NCBI GenBank assembly: GCA_947652605.1
Contig: OX393576.1
Location: forward strand, 18,750,575 to 18,814,574
Source of the DNA: Elmis aenea
Taxonomy: Eukaryota; Arthropoda; Insecta; Coleoptera; Elmidae
Reading direction: 5' to 3'
DNA: 64,000 bases
Both the position numbers and the translations under genes were made by a program. Each line of letters starts with the position of its first letter. Position 1 is the stretch's first letter. The notes under the pieces were generated by a model. That model saw only the letters and a list, made by a program, of their open reading frames with translations. It was not told the DNA's origin and ran no database searches. Positions 1 to 11,482 of this stretch are shown piece after piece.

Positions 1-286
1 AGGCTTAGAAAATTTCTGTTGACGTCATCAAACCCAGGACGGTCAAAAACATAGAGTTACCAAGTTTAAATGAAATAGCGTCAAAGGTAGGGAAGATAAT
101 AATATTTTTCTAAAATCACATTTTTCAGTTTTTTTGTAATAAATCAAAAACGAATCAAAATATCCAGGATTTCTTTTCAGATTCTTAATCGCCATAAAAA
201 TGTGCAACTTTTCTCTAATTTAACCGACCTTGTATCTCTTACCGTTTCCAAGATAGCAATGGTGAGCATCGAAAAAAGCACCACCT
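1..286 (+). mobile_element. Family L element (copy L1), cut by window edge
   Basis: Near-identical to 60391-60680 and, inverted, to 62370-62650. The shared sequence starts with aggcttagaaaatttctg and ends at gagcatcgaaaaaagcacca. In the other copies this runs into CACCCTGTA; here the terminal motif has decayed to caccacctaaaa. No coding sequence is seen. The element is non-autonomous, and its left part lies outside the window. Confidence 0.8.
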
Positions 287-632
287 AAAAAAAATAATTT
301 ATCAGAAAGTCCCTATACAGCTATGGAGTGCCATGAATTTAAACAATATGAAAACAAATGAATGTTTTCATTTTACAGTGCGTACACAAATCTACAACTT
401 TTTCCCAAAAACATTTTTGTACCATCAAGTATAATCGAGTTATTGACGATTAAAAAAAAACACCCATTTTGAATTTTGTTCATTATCTAGCGTGCCATGG
501 GACAATTTTTTGAACATACAAGCATCACTTGATAGGTCTCAGGAAACAATTTGTCTAACTTAAACTTTTTTGTAGCTCTTACCGTTTACGAGATCCCAAT
601 AGTGGGCCTTCTATGTAGCCCGCCCTGTACAA
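287..632. mobile_element. Diverged mariner-type MITE relic
   Basis: Non-coding. It contains the phrase 'tcttaccgttt(a/c)c(g/a)aga' seen near the ends of the TACAGGGTG families and stops at gccctgtac, a decayed CACCCTGTA end near 624-632. No partner end is recognisable. 641-931 is A+T-rich with no gene and would be the 3' flank of the minus-strand peptide candidate. Confidence 0.4.
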
Positions 633-931
633 CAGATCTAAATTAAATTTCGCAGACCAAGTAAAATTGCATATTGATTGAATAAATATAATTTCGCACC
701 TTATAAAATTAATACGGCCATAATAACAATAATAAATAATAATATTTACTTCGATTATTTAAGTTTATTTACTCAAATAGATTTGAATCAGTCATGCAAT
801 TGCACGCACTTTCAAACATTCAACTACAATTATATAAAGTTTTTATTCTAATACAGAACGAGTCGCGGTAACTATGGACCTTTAATAAACGATTTGTATT
901 CGATAAGCGAATTTCGGTGGCAAATTACGAA

Positions 932-1233
932 CTACAGATGTGAAAAATCGTTCTGATTCTGGATGCCGTCATTTAATCCCATAATGCCCGTGAAGGTGGT
1001 GAGGTTAGCGCGACCGACTCTCCCGCGAGAACAAAAAATCGATTTCATAATATCGGTTACATATATTACATCGCAGCATATAATACGTTTTTTAACCAGC
1101 TCTACCACTAATATTCTTTCGTAAAATAAACTCATTTATTTCATAATAATACATCAACATTAACTTACTTATGTCACAGATCATGAGGATCGTCGCGGTA
1201 ATGTACAGTAGACGTACGACGAACTCCATAATT
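932..1233 (-). CDS. Candidate two-exon small secreted peptide (host gene)
   Basis: Seen: on the minus strand a strong splice acceptor (ttttttgtttcag) ends at 1234. It is followed by AATT and an ATG at 1229-1227 opening MEFVVRLLYITATILMICDI, a basic residue plus hydrophobic run typical of a signal peptide. The exon ends at 1169 at a perfect donor (GTAAGT, 1168-1163) after one base of a codon. Two downstream acceptors restore the same frame: AG at 1109-1108 (exon from 1107) or AG at 1019-1018 (exon from 1017). Both read to GRANLTTFTGIMGLNDGIQN... and stop at 934-932. The predicted product is about 48 to 78 residues. The acceptor before the ATG implies a 5'UTR intron upstream, at higher coordinates. 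I do not recognise the peptide, and no dibasic-amide neuropeptide motif is seen. Inference only: real downstream exons could instead lie beyond the window. Confidence 0.33.
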
Positions 1234-2029
1234 CTGAAACAAAAAATCAATATTAGTTTAAGAAAATTCGTATTACAATACTACCTACTTTAAAAATATT
1301 TTATGCTAGACTTTGATTTATTTAAAAAATACAAAAATAAAAGTAGGCCACGAATGAGAAGCCGCATGCAAACAAGCAAATGGAAGGAAATGTCAGGAAA
1401 ACGGGGGATCGCGGCCATAAAAAGTCCTTTATGAGCAATATGAAATGTTAAAGCTACAGATATTCCCTTATATAATCTCTTTGCCTCCCTTGTTCGCATG
1501 ACACAGCTTGGTGACACACGGTGGGAAGACGTGGACAAAAATTAATCCTAAAACGAAGAGGTTTGTTATTTATGCGTACACCCAACATATCTGAGCATAT
1601 ATTTCAGAGACTGACGCATCCCCGATGTTTTTTTCTATACATTAAATCGGTATCTTGTTGGGAGGACTTTTTAAGGGTGCAATAAAGAAAACTTACGTCC
1701 AAGACATGCACGAGGTTGCAAAGTTAGGGGGGATACATGTGTTGGGTGGTTGTAGCGAGCGATCGTGGAATCTGTAACCGACACCAGATTACAAGATTAT
1801 GCTATGACTATTTATTGGAATAAAAGGTATTGATTTTGTTCACTTTAGGGACGATTTTTGTGTTTTCTTTATTTATTTAGCATTATTTCAATTTTGAAGT
1901 ACTTTTACGGTTTCTTTTGTGTAATAAACTACCGTCGTTTCACATATCGCCACTTCTGATAAGTTAAGAGAGTTATAAAAACCATTTATGAAAACCTACA
2001 TGAAAAATCAACTTAATGCACGCACTTTG
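1234..2029. other. Gene-free interval, possible upstream region of the peptide candidate
   Basis: 1330-1540 is more complex and less A+T-rich than its surroundings and would lie upstream of the minus-strand candidate. A minus-strand open frame of 82 codons (1290-1538) has no recognisable motif. 1550-2029 shows nothing definite. Confidence 0.3.
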
Positions 2030-2425
2030 TAATATACTTTTTTCTACTACCACTAATGTAAATGACTCTTACCGCACAGCCTGCATTCATAGTGAGTCCT
2101 AACGCACGGTAAGCAAAACGCACACTTTTCTAGAGAGATCGAAGTAGCCTTACGTCAAACACTGCCTGCATGCATATAGTAAGTAAGGCACGGTAAGCAA
2201 AACGCACACTTGTCTAGAAACGTCAAAGTAGGCTTACGTCAAAATTGACAAGACAACGTAATTACATGTGTATATTAGCCAAAAAGCCGTTATAATCGTA
2301 TGTGTATGTGTTGGTAGAAAAAGAAAACTACACAACACGAGTTGTAAAGCAATTACGCAATCGTGGAAATAAGCAACTTTTCCACTCGTGCGTTACATGC
2401 TTTTTACCACTCTTGTTATATATTA
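2030..2425 (-). repeat. Family B hairpin repeat, copy B1
   Basis: Inverted relative to 38645-39070 and 50432-50690. It carries two copies of the motif CACGGTAAGCAAAACGCACAC (2105-2128, 2192-2214) each followed by tctaga. It ends in a hairpin-prone segment (acacgagttgtaaagcaatt ... ccactcgtgcgt) at about 2335-2400. Non-coding; class unknown. The flanking 2426-2607 shows nothing. Confidence 0.7.
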
Positions 2426-2730
2426 TATACTATTAAAGGCTCTATTGATAACTTATGTCAAAAATGTACAATTTTAAAGTTTGGCATACACGTACCACGT
2501 ACGCACGCACTTCATACTACGTATGGCGAAAGTAAAAATCATTAGAAATTAAAATGAATACAACTGTAATAAAGGTATTTAAACCAACCAGAAGTCAAAA
2601 AGTGCTATACAGGGTGAGTCACGACGGACGCGTCGGAGTTTTATGGCGAAACGGTTTATATTTTTCAATTTCTGTCGTTGTAAGATTATGTAAGTCAATA
2701 AGGGCTACATTTTAAAAATATTTTCAAACA

Positions 2731-2794
2731 TACAGGGTGCTCCAAAAAAGAGTAGCATATCAAAGTTATACTTTTTCTTATGGAACACCCTGTA
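2731..2794. repeat. 64-bp mini-cassette in the left arm of P
   Basis: Bounded by TACAGGGTG at its left and CACCCTGTA at its right, exactly 64 bp. The mirror copy in the right arm is 4542-4605. Cassettes of the same length and ends, but with a different centre, occur at 57072-57135 / 58671-58734 and at 41226-41289. Confidence 0.75.
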
Positions 2795-3029
2795 TATTTT
2801 TACATTTTTGGATTTCTCTTTAAATTTATTTCAAAAAATGTATAAGGTCATATGGGTCTAAAAGTCTAAAGTCAACCGTTCTCGTGAAAATTGCATTTTC
2901 ATGAAAATACAGTATTTTCAAAAATTTTCAACATTTAAAAACTTTGAGAAGTCTGAAGAAATTCGCTTGGAGATCAGATTGACAATAGATTAATTAACAC
3001 TTTGCACCACCTACATTTTTAAAATATTA

Positions 3030-3111
3030 TACAGGGCGTTTTTTACGCTTGGTCAAACTTGTGAAACTTTAAACATCGATAACTCATTTTTTTTAAATAC
3101 AACACCCTATA
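3030..3111. repeat. 82-bp mini-cassette in the left arm of P
   Basis: Bounded by TACAGGGCG and CACCCTATA, 82 bp, with the mirror copy at 4233-4314. The interior (acgcttggtcaaacttgtga, then ttaaacatcgataa) is nearly identical to the 82-bp cassettes 57373-57454 and 58352-58433 of the other foldback. Confidence 0.75.
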
Positions 3112-3677
3112 TTTTTTTACACCGACTTATAGAAAATTTAATTTTCTTTCGAAAACATTTATACTGTTTTATAACTAAAATTGATATTTTCCGAGATATC
3201 GCGATTTTATTGTTTACTATTAGGGCAAAGTAATATTTTCGAGTAGGCTATGAAGGTAGACAGCGGTAATTTGAAACAATTGAAAGAAAGAACAAGAAAG
3301 GTTTAGTTTTATCTTTTGCCTACGCATTTTTGACATTTTTTTTATAATGAAGAGCAATCTTACGTTTAAATCGAGATTTCTTAAAATTATTTATGCATTT
3401 ATTTATTGGACCAGTATGATAAGATGATTACTAAATCCTATAATAGTTATTTATGTATCAAGGCCAAAAAGTGTAACTTTTTCGGCCGCGTCTGGTTTGC
3501 TGGCCGAGACGTAGTCGAGGCCAGCAAACAGACAAGACCAAAAAAGTACGTTTTGGCCGAGATGCTTATTACATTTTTTGTGCGATCGAATTAAAAACAA
3601 TTTAAATTTTTAGTAATTTTCAAAATTATAGGTTAGAAACTATGCGACATTCTGTCACTGACAGATGACGGCGTATG

Positions 3678-3803
3678 TACTGCATTACCGGCCGTCTCCT
3701 TAGCAACGGCCGTAAAATTTACTTTTTCGGCCGTTGCTAAGGGCAACGGCCTGAAAAGTAACTTTTACGGCCGTTGCTAAGGATAGGGCCGGTAATGCAG
3801 TAC
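3678..3803. repeat. G+C-rich nested hairpin in the loop of P
   Basis: Perfect 14-bp ends tactgcattaccgg / ccggtaatgcagta. Inside are several alternating copies of acggccgttgctaagg and its complement. It is enclosed by a larger inverted pair, ttttgtgcgatcg (near 3578) and cgatcgcacaaaa (near 3846). A separate hairpin (gtctggtttgctggcc / ggccagcaaacagac) lies at 3490-3536. Base composition is clearly unlike the arms. Confidence 0.75.
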
Positions 3804-4728
3804 TTTATGGTTGCTAACGCGTCCGTCAAACAGCTGTTTCTAGTACGATCGCACAAAAACAATTTTTTTGTATGTTTATAATACGACACTCGGTTCTACC
3901 AAAATGTCTTTGCTTAAATTCTGGTTCCACGCATTTCACAAACATTGTGTTTTATACAGTGTGCTAGTGTGCACAATGTTTGACGTGAGATTGCTCTTCA
4001 TTATAAAAAAATGTCAAAAATGCATAGGCAAAAGATAAAACTAAACCTTTTTTGTTCTTTTTTCAATTGTTTCAAATAACCGCTGTATCTTCATAGCCTA
4101 CTCGAAAATATTACTTTGCCCTAATAGTTAACAATAAAATCGCGATATCTCGGAAAATATCAATTTTAGGTATAAAACAGTATTAATGTTTTCGAAAGAG
4201 AATTAAATTTTCTATAAGACGGTGTAAAAAAATATAGGGGGTTGTATTTAAAAAAAATGAGTTATCGATGTTTAAAGTTTCACAAGTTTGACCAAGCGTA
4301 AAAAACGCCCTGTATAATATTTTAAAAATGTAGGTGGTGCAAAGTGTTAATTAATCTATTGTCAATCTGATCTCCAAGCGAATTTCTTCAGACTTCTCAA
4401 AGTTTTTAAATGTTGAAAATTTTTGAAAATACTGTATTTTCATGAAAATGCAATTTTCACGAGAACGGTTGACTTTAGACCCATATGACCTTATACATTT
4501 TTTGAATTAAATTTAAAGAGAAATTCAAAAATGTAAAAATATACAGGGTGTTCCATAAGAAAAAGTATAACTTTGATATGCCACTCTTTTTTGGAGCACC
4601 CTGTATGTTTGAAAATATTTTTAAAATGTAGCCCTTATTGACTTACATAATCTAACAGCGACAGAAATTGGAAATTATAAACCGTTTCGCCATAAAACTC
4701 CGACGCGTCCGTCGTGACTCACCCTGTA

Positions 4729-5064
4729 TAGTTCTATTTAGCTTCGTTTTTTTTTTGTCAAGTGAAGAATAATTATTATCCCAACAAAAAATGTTTGACC
4801 TTTTTGTCCAAATAATGTGTCTCTTCGAATGAAATGCGAAATGTATATTATGAGCGAGCGAGAAAGTAAAGGACACTTATATGCAAAGAATATAAATAGT
4901 TAGTGCAAAATTAAAAAAGATAAATGTGCAAATGGAAATTAAAGGGCAGTCGAATTTACTGACTAAAATATTGTAATGGCAAAGTTTAATCAAAATTAAG
5001 ACATCCGAGGGGGCTAAGCTGACTTCATTGAGAATAAAAAATGCGTTCAATATTTTCCAAGACT
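4729..5064. other. Gene-free interval
   Basis: A short minus-strand open frame (4652-4876) straddles the end of the foldback and has no recognisable domain. Nothing else is seen. Confidence 0.5.
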
Positions 5065-5590
5065 TTATTTTAAATACATATGTTCAAAGTAATACTCTTC
5101 CGTGAAAATACACTTCACCTTCTTCCTTAACACCGACCTTCCAACCAATCTTCGCTGGGAATACTTGACAAAATAATCGTTAACAACAGTATTAATCTCC
5201 TCCTCCTCGTACAAGAACTTTCTACTCCACAATTTTTTTTAATTCCAAAAATTAACCAAAAGTCGCACATTGCCAAGTCATGTGCTCTTTTCCTTTTTTT
5301 CCCCAGCTAAACAGAAACTGGGGATATACATAGTTAACTCTGCCGTTTGAGAAGAGGCATTATCGTGATGGAGCATGATGCCCTTCTTTGGACGTCTAAG
5401 GAACACTTCAGGCAAACTTTGTTGTGTAGATCATTTCGTTGTACCTGTCTTCTGTGCATCTACCTTAATTGCATTAGTCAGGCCCTTGCTCGTTTACGCG
5501 AATCCATACACAACTCTCCTAGCAGGTAGGTCCACAAAAAAAAAGACATGTAAGTTTCGTCGCATGATACGATTCTGGAAAACATTTGAT
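5065..5590 (-). pseudogene. mariner-type transposase, decayed C-terminal part
   Basis: A minus-strand translation in shifting frames gives RPKKGIMLHHDNASSQTAEL (about 5340-5400), the mariner block around the second catalytic Asp (HDNA). It continues with LAMCDFWLIFGIKK, corresponding to the APCDFxLFPxLK block with the third Asp. The segment INTVVNDYFVKYSQ follows, and KCIFTEEYYFEHM leads to a stop at 5067-5065. The order and spacing match the last third of mariner-family transposases (DD34D, cut-and-paste). At least two frameshifts are needed, so it is dead. The N-terminal DNA-binding region is not found. A related fragment lies at 28780-28985. 5591-5874 shows nothing. Confidence 0.75.
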
Positions 5591-5874
5591 GCCCGCCAAT
5601 GCTAAGAAAATTGAATATTTCATTGCAAACTTTTACACGCTCTGTTTTTAAAGCTCAGTCAGCTGATACGGCACAAAACGACTGACACATTTTTTAATGC
5701 AGAATTGTTTTAACAGCGACGAAATCTTAAGTTGATGCTCTATTAACACATAGGTGGTTATTGTCATGTTCAATTATCTTTATTAAAGCAGCAGTTTTTT
5801 CTTCGGTAACAGTCTTAGCAGAACGTCCTGCTCTTTCTTTTTGTTTAACAAAACTTCTTTCAGGTTCAAATTTA

Positions 5875-6311
5875 TGGGTAGTTCACACGGTGACATTTAA
5901 AGTCGCAACATCAAAAGTCGCGACTTTAAATGTCACCGCGTGAACTACCCAAATTCAAAGTGGCGACTTCAAAATAAAAATGGCCGCTCTTGTAATTGCA
6001 GCATCGAGTGTTGTAAAGCAACTAATTATTTTGAAGTTGCTATTTGTTGATAATACTCTAAAATCGTTGAAACATCTATTGGGGACATGATAAATTCGAA
6101 ATCGATGACAAACAAATGTATATTAACCTAACCTATTTGTCTGTTATGTCAAAATATAAAAGTATGGTAGGCTTACGTCAAATGCCGAACTGTCAAATCG
6201 ATGTCGCGACTGCGTGACATTAAAAGTCGCGACTTTTGATAGTTCACACGGTGACATAAAAGTCGCGACTTTTCAAGTCGCGACTTTAAATGTCACCGTG
6301 TAAACTACCCA
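5875..6311. mobile_element. Harbinger-type MITE with GTCGCGAC palindromes
   Basis: Ends TGGGTAGTTCACACGGTGAC at 5875 and GTCACCGTGTAAACTACCCA ending at 6311, flanked by a TTA duplication (5872-5874, 6312-6314). TWA duplication is the mark of PIF/Harbinger. Each end is itself a hairpin (5876-5950 and about 6237-6310) built from AAAGTCGCGACTTT palindromes; a further one sits at 6210. The centre holds a 36-codon frame (5980-6090, MAALVIAASSVVKQL...) with no recognised function. It is non-autonomous. Confidence 0.85.
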
Positions 6312-8234
6312 TTATTACACCAGCGGTAAATTATAGCCAAGGGTTGCACTTGTTCACTAAAATCCTAATCTAAACTTGCCCTACAGTTATAACCGCTTAA
6401 ACCCTTTTCAAATCGTTGTAAATCATAATTCGAAAAAGTTCTCGGGTTAGCTCTATACTTTCGTTATTTTAAGTAACTAATAAACCAGATTTTAACTAAC
6501 TTTACTTTTACGATTAAACCTCTTATGACCGGTAAAGAACTAAATAATATGAAGAGTGTTGGGAGAAAACAAGGAATGTCAATTTGTATTAGATCATATT
6601 TATAAGTTGCGGATGTTCTTCCTCTGGGCCTACTAGTAGTTTTTTTTTAAATTCTCAATAAATTCAGTCTGGCCCTTGTTTTTCACATACAACCACAAAA
6701 TATAACATTTTTTTCAAATACTTAATATCTAGTCGTTTTTATCGATAAATAAAATGTTTGTCATGGATACATAATCAGACGTTACGGATATTTTATTCAT
6801 AGCCTAAAAATGGGACAACAACCCCACTCGCTGTTATTTCATTCACAAAAAAAACGCTATAAAAAACTTAAATTTGTGGTTCCACTAATATTCCTTTTCA
6901 TCTATATTTTATAATTGTTTGCAAATTCAGAACGAACCCTATTTTGTAAATGTTTAATATTTATAATGCGTATTCGTTTACTAACGCTATTATTGCGATT
7001 TAAAAAAAATAGTTTTCATTTCAAGTTTCAAACAAATCGACCCAAAGTTATTTAATCAAATATCTCGTAACAAGCTCAAGCAAATTTGGTGAGAATGTTG
7101 CACAACGTCTTACAACGATAATTTCGTCAACTTTAACGAAACGACATTTTTTATGTGCGCTTATTGGAAACTCATATTTTACTACCGGTTATAAAGTTGT
7201 CGAGATTTGAGGCAAAAACCGAAGTTTGTTATAAGTTAACTTGAATGTTTCGTAATAAATTGCGTTAAGAAAAAAATCTAATAACTTTATTACACTATCA
7301 GCGTAACTTTTTTAATTGATATTTACTTTTGTATGAGGTCAAGTAATAGTTGCCGCGACTTTAGCAAAGTGACGATAATCATTAATATCGTCCCTTGTTC
7401 GTTGTCTACATGAATCATAATGTTGAAAAGCGTCCTTATGGTACATACAAATTTTAGCATAATTAATAACCACTTCCAACTAAGTTGGGACAAACTTGTT
7501 TAATTGTTCGATCTCAATGATATCAACGGCAAGCATAAAGGCGATTAAAGTGTTTGATAAAACTTGGAAATTACCTGCATTTATCCGGATAATTTTATTT
7601 TAGCGAAGTTTAATTAAAAATTCGCGCAATAAAGATATCTCGTCTAGTTGTTAGGTTTTTATAAAACTTTCTTAAAAAGATCTGTTTTTAATTATGGTAT
7701 CTACCTATAGTTAAAAAAAAAAGTTTTTTTTTCTTTATAAACTAAAAGGATTATCACTGTTACAGGGGGCGAGTCCTTAAACTCGTAACAATAATAGCTG
7801 ATACTGGTTTTAAATTCAACAGAAGCACAGCACACAAACTTGTGCAAAACATTCTCTTAAATAAAATTATGTACTTATTCTGAACTGTTAAAAGATTTCA
7901 AGTGCATTTAACTGCTTTTGGCATCTTTAATTACTTTAATTTTTTTAAGTAGCGCCTTATATCTTCGAAATAATCATTTTAAAACTTTTAAAATTACTTA
8001 TTACTACCTTTTGCGAACTTTTTTTTATAAAACAAGCAAACAGACGCCTGTGAAAAAAATCTGAAACGACAGTACCTAGTAAATTTCAATTAGAAGTCTT
8101 CAATAAGCTATCAATGGTAAAAACAATTTACGGATAATAAACAAAAGTAAAAATTAAAATGTTTTTGAAACATTACATTTCATCATTTTCATTTTAATTT
8201 CGTTTTATTTTAAAAGGGTAATATAATTTTCATA
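6312..8234. other. Gene-free interval, about 1.9 kb
   Basis: A+T-rich single-copy-looking sequence. No long open frame, no recognised transposon ends and no RNA gene. Confidence 0.5.
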
Positions 8235-8804
8235 TACAGGGTGTTTCTTAAGTATTGCAAAAAGATTCATGAGGTGATTCCTTATTGAAAATTAAGGGGG
8301 TCTTTTGTATAACATTTTTTCTTTGGACGTCTCCTTTCGGAGTTACATCCCTCTAAAGGGGAGCGGTAAAATTAGGTTTTTATTTTATTTCTCAAATTTG
8401 GATAAATGTAGGAGAATGATATTTAGTAGATGTTTTATACTTATTAAAAGGTTTCCTATAATAATATTTTCAATCATCTCCCAGGGAGCTGAAAAGTGCG
8501 ACCCCTGTTTTTTTTTTAAATCCGAACTTCTTGGTGGGTGGAAATTTTGCATTAAATTTTTTTAAAGCTTGATTTGTTTAGATTTTTTTAATTCTTTAGT
8601 TTTTCTTGTAAAACCTACAGTTTTTAGGTAAAAAATAAAATAAGTAAAAACCCGAACCATAAAATATTCAAATATAAAACGATTCATAATGGTGGTTGCC
8701 ATGGTTTGTTTATGTTCATATTAAGTAAAATTTATGGGTGTAATCAGAGCTGGGCAAGTACTGGCCAAAAAAAACTTAAGTCGTAAGTCTTAAGTACTTA
8801 TGAT

Positions 8805-10308
8805 CAGGGATGGAAAACGTAACGTAACGATACCCGATAACGTTATAATAACGATTCAACTATAATTTTTTGTACAATAACGTAACGATATTTTAATAAC
8901 GTTATATAACGTTATAATAACCGATAACGTTTCATTAAAAGTTATTTTGTATCGTTATTCTCTATAAATTAAATTTTTATATGGCGATCTTTTTATTTTC
9001 AGAAGATATAATATTTTGTTTCTATTTTAGAAAATAAAATGAAAATAAAACATTTCAACGTAATAATTTTGTACTATTTTTTAAATTTACATTTACAGAT
9101 CCCAAAAATAATTTCAGAGTTACAAATAAAACTTATTTTTATATAGCATGTTTTTTAAATAATGCGTAAAAAATCGGGAGATGATTCCTTACCGAAAATT
9201 AAGAGAGGTCTTTCACATAAAATTTTTTTCTTTAGGGTCTTCTTTCGGAGTTACACCCCCCTAAAGGGTATCGGTAAAATTGGGTTTTTATTTATTTCTC
9301 AAATTTGGATAAATGTAGGAGAATGATATTCGGTAGATGTTTTATACTTATTAAAAGGTTTCCCATAGTAATATTTTCAATCATCTCCCACCTTCACAGG
9401 AGGCTGAAAAGTGCGACCCCTGTTGGTGTTTTTATCAGAATTTTTTTGGGGGTTGAAATCTAGCAATTTAATTTTTTTTTTGAAAACCTGATTTATATAG
9501 AAGTTTTTTTTATTCTTTAACTTTTCTCGTTAACCCTAGTTTTTGAGTAAAAAATTATATGATCGAACATGAACCATCAAATAATCTAATATAAAACGAT
9601 CCATTTTGGTGATTACCATGGTTTGATTATGTTCATATTGGGTAGAAGTGACGGGTGTAATTCATTTTGACGTTTACGCGGCGACAACGCTAAGACGCCC
9701 GTCAGTTCTCCCCAATATGAACATAAACATCATATTCACTCACTTATTTTTTTACTCATAACTGTAGGATTTACGAGAAAAACTAAAGAATAAAAAAGTT
9801 TCTAAATAAATGAAACTAACAAAAGAAAAAAAAATTAAATTGCAAAATTTTAACTCACCAAAAAGTTTTGATTAAAAAACCAACAGGGGTTGCACTTTTC
9901 AGCCCCCTGTGAAGGTGGAAGATGATTGAAAATATTACTATGGTAAACCTTTTAATAAGTATTAAACATCTACCGAATATCATTCTCCTACATTTATCTA
10001 AATTTGAGAAATAAAATAAAAACCTAATTTTACCGATCCCTTCAGGGGGGTGTAACTCCGAAAGGAAACGTCTAAGAAAAAAAAAATATATAAAAGACCC
10101 CACTTAATTTTCGATAAGGAATCACCTCCCGAATTTTTTCGCATTATTTAAGAAACACCCTGTATATCATAATTTATTTAACGTTATATAACGTTATATA
10201 ACGTAACGATTCATTTTTTTAGCGTTATTATTAACGTTATGTAACGAAAACAAAAAATAAATAACGGTATACAATAACGTAACGATTTAAAACGTTATTC
10301 CATCCCTG
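8805..10308. mobile_element. hAT element H2, inserted in H1
   Basis: Ends CAGGGATGGAAAACGT / ACGTTATTCCATCCCTG with an exact 8-bp target duplication CTTATGAT (8797-8804 and 10309-10316). Subterminal regions are packed with AACGTTAT/ATAACGTT repeats on both sides (8815-8945 and 10178-10300). No transposase frame. It is itself split by a family A copy (9142-10164). Confidence 0.93.
9142..10164. mobile_element. Family A foldback (A2), inserted in H2
   Basis: Right end gcattatttaagaaacaccctgta is intact in motif. The left end has decayed to tatagcatgttttttaaata. The arms are the same as A1 (tcctttcggagttacac / gtgtaactccgaaagga), as is the central block cattttgacgtttacgcggc at about 9665. Palindromic over about 1 kb, non-coding. 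Confidence 0.85.
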
Positions 10309-11086
10309 CTTATGATAAGTACTTGAATTTTAAGTACCAGTACCGCTGTTTTTAAAAGTACTGATTCTTAAGTACAAGTACTTGCAAAAAGGACTTAAGT
10401 ATTTCTCAAGTACTTTTCAAGTGCTTTTTGCAGATATTATTTATTAAATTATTGTATAACTATTTCTAGCGATTGTGTCCAACAAAATATTTAAAACAAA
10501 ATGTAATAACGCATTTGTAGGTACATAAAATTTTCTTATACAATTTGCTTTGTAACTCCAGTCTTTGGATGTACCCACTTTTATTTAAAGTTTTATAAAT
10601 TAAGTGCTATCTTTTAACAAAAGTTGAAATATACATATCTATTTATTAATAACAAGCAACAACAATAAAAAATATTGCTGTTTATGGTAAAGAATATATA
10701 AGAAATTATTTGATAAGAATTTTATACAGTATTGTGGGTTTTGATTGTTTGATTGTTTTCTATCATTTGTAAAATTTCGATTGAAGTTAAAATTTTTGTT
10801 TAGTTTATTATTTTAACCGTGGTCACATACAAAGTGAATGAATTGCTATAGTACTTGCATATAAAACAAACAAAAATAATATGTCGAAATATACATTTTA
10901 TTTTTATATAAACAAATAAAAAAATGGTACATAATAAAAAATATATAATTTTAATTTTTAAATGAAACTGCTAAGTACTTGCGAAAAAACAAATGTTATA
11001 TAATATTCACATCTCACACAAAATAGGTACAACATATTTTTGAAAAATAAACGAAATAAAATGTTATGTAGGTACCTAGATATTTA

Positions 11087-11482
11087 TTATCAGCAGTAAT
11101 ATAACAAGTGCATTGAAAATTATCGATAATTTTTGGTAAATATGCCCGAATGCAAGTTGAGCTGAAAAAATCACGAAGTGCACGAGTGATTTTTTCTGCT
11201 TCAACTTGCATGAGTGAAGATTTGTGAAAAATTATAGATTATTTGCAATGCACGAGTTATATTTTGTCAGAAAATTTCCTTCACCTAACCTATCTGTCAA
11301 ATTAAAATGTTGTTTAATTTAGATAAATTAAAGTATATACCTACTACTTACTGCGATTTTTATTATTAATAGATCATTTATAACTAATTTTTAATTCAAG
11401 AATTATACTTAAATAAAAATTAATGAACCAAATAGTATTTAGGTACATAGGTACATAATCTGTTATGTCAAATTTTACAAGT
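11087..11482 (+). repeat. Family S hairpin repeat, copy S1 (inside H1)
   Basis: Colinear with 54192-54578 at high identity. The core is a hairpin at 11150-11211: gcaagttgagc ... tcaacttgc enclosing aaatcacgaagtgcacgagtgattt. It is enclosed by a second inverted pair, gtgcattgaaaattat and ataatttgcaatgcac-like. The cacgagt motif resembles family B. No open frame. Confidence 0.75.

Larger units (their letters stand above)
2608..4728. mobile_element. Foldback element P, 2.1 kb, mariner-type ends
   Basis: Terminal TACAGGGTGAGTCACGACG at 2608 is mirrored by CGTCGTGACTCACCCTGTA ending at 4728; both ends are flanked by TA (2606-2607, 4729-4730). The inverted arms are about 750 bp each (2608-3360 and 3988-4728) with high identity. 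The loop of about 630 bp holds further nested palindromes. No transposase frame is present, so it is non-autonomous. Family knowledge: TA target duplication and terminal inverted repeats fit the IS630-Tc1-mariner superfamily. The arms share long blocks with the element at 56948-58858. Confidence 0.9.

Noticed and set aside
1290..1538. 82-codon minus-strand frame as upstream exon of the peptide gene
   Set aside because: It has no recognised motif, and no donor compatible with the acceptor at 1234 was identified with confidence.
8305..8565. 86-codon plus-strand frame and its mirror at 9855-10103
   Set aside because: Both are translations of the family A inverted arms; they are repeated with frameshifts in the other copies, so they are not genes.
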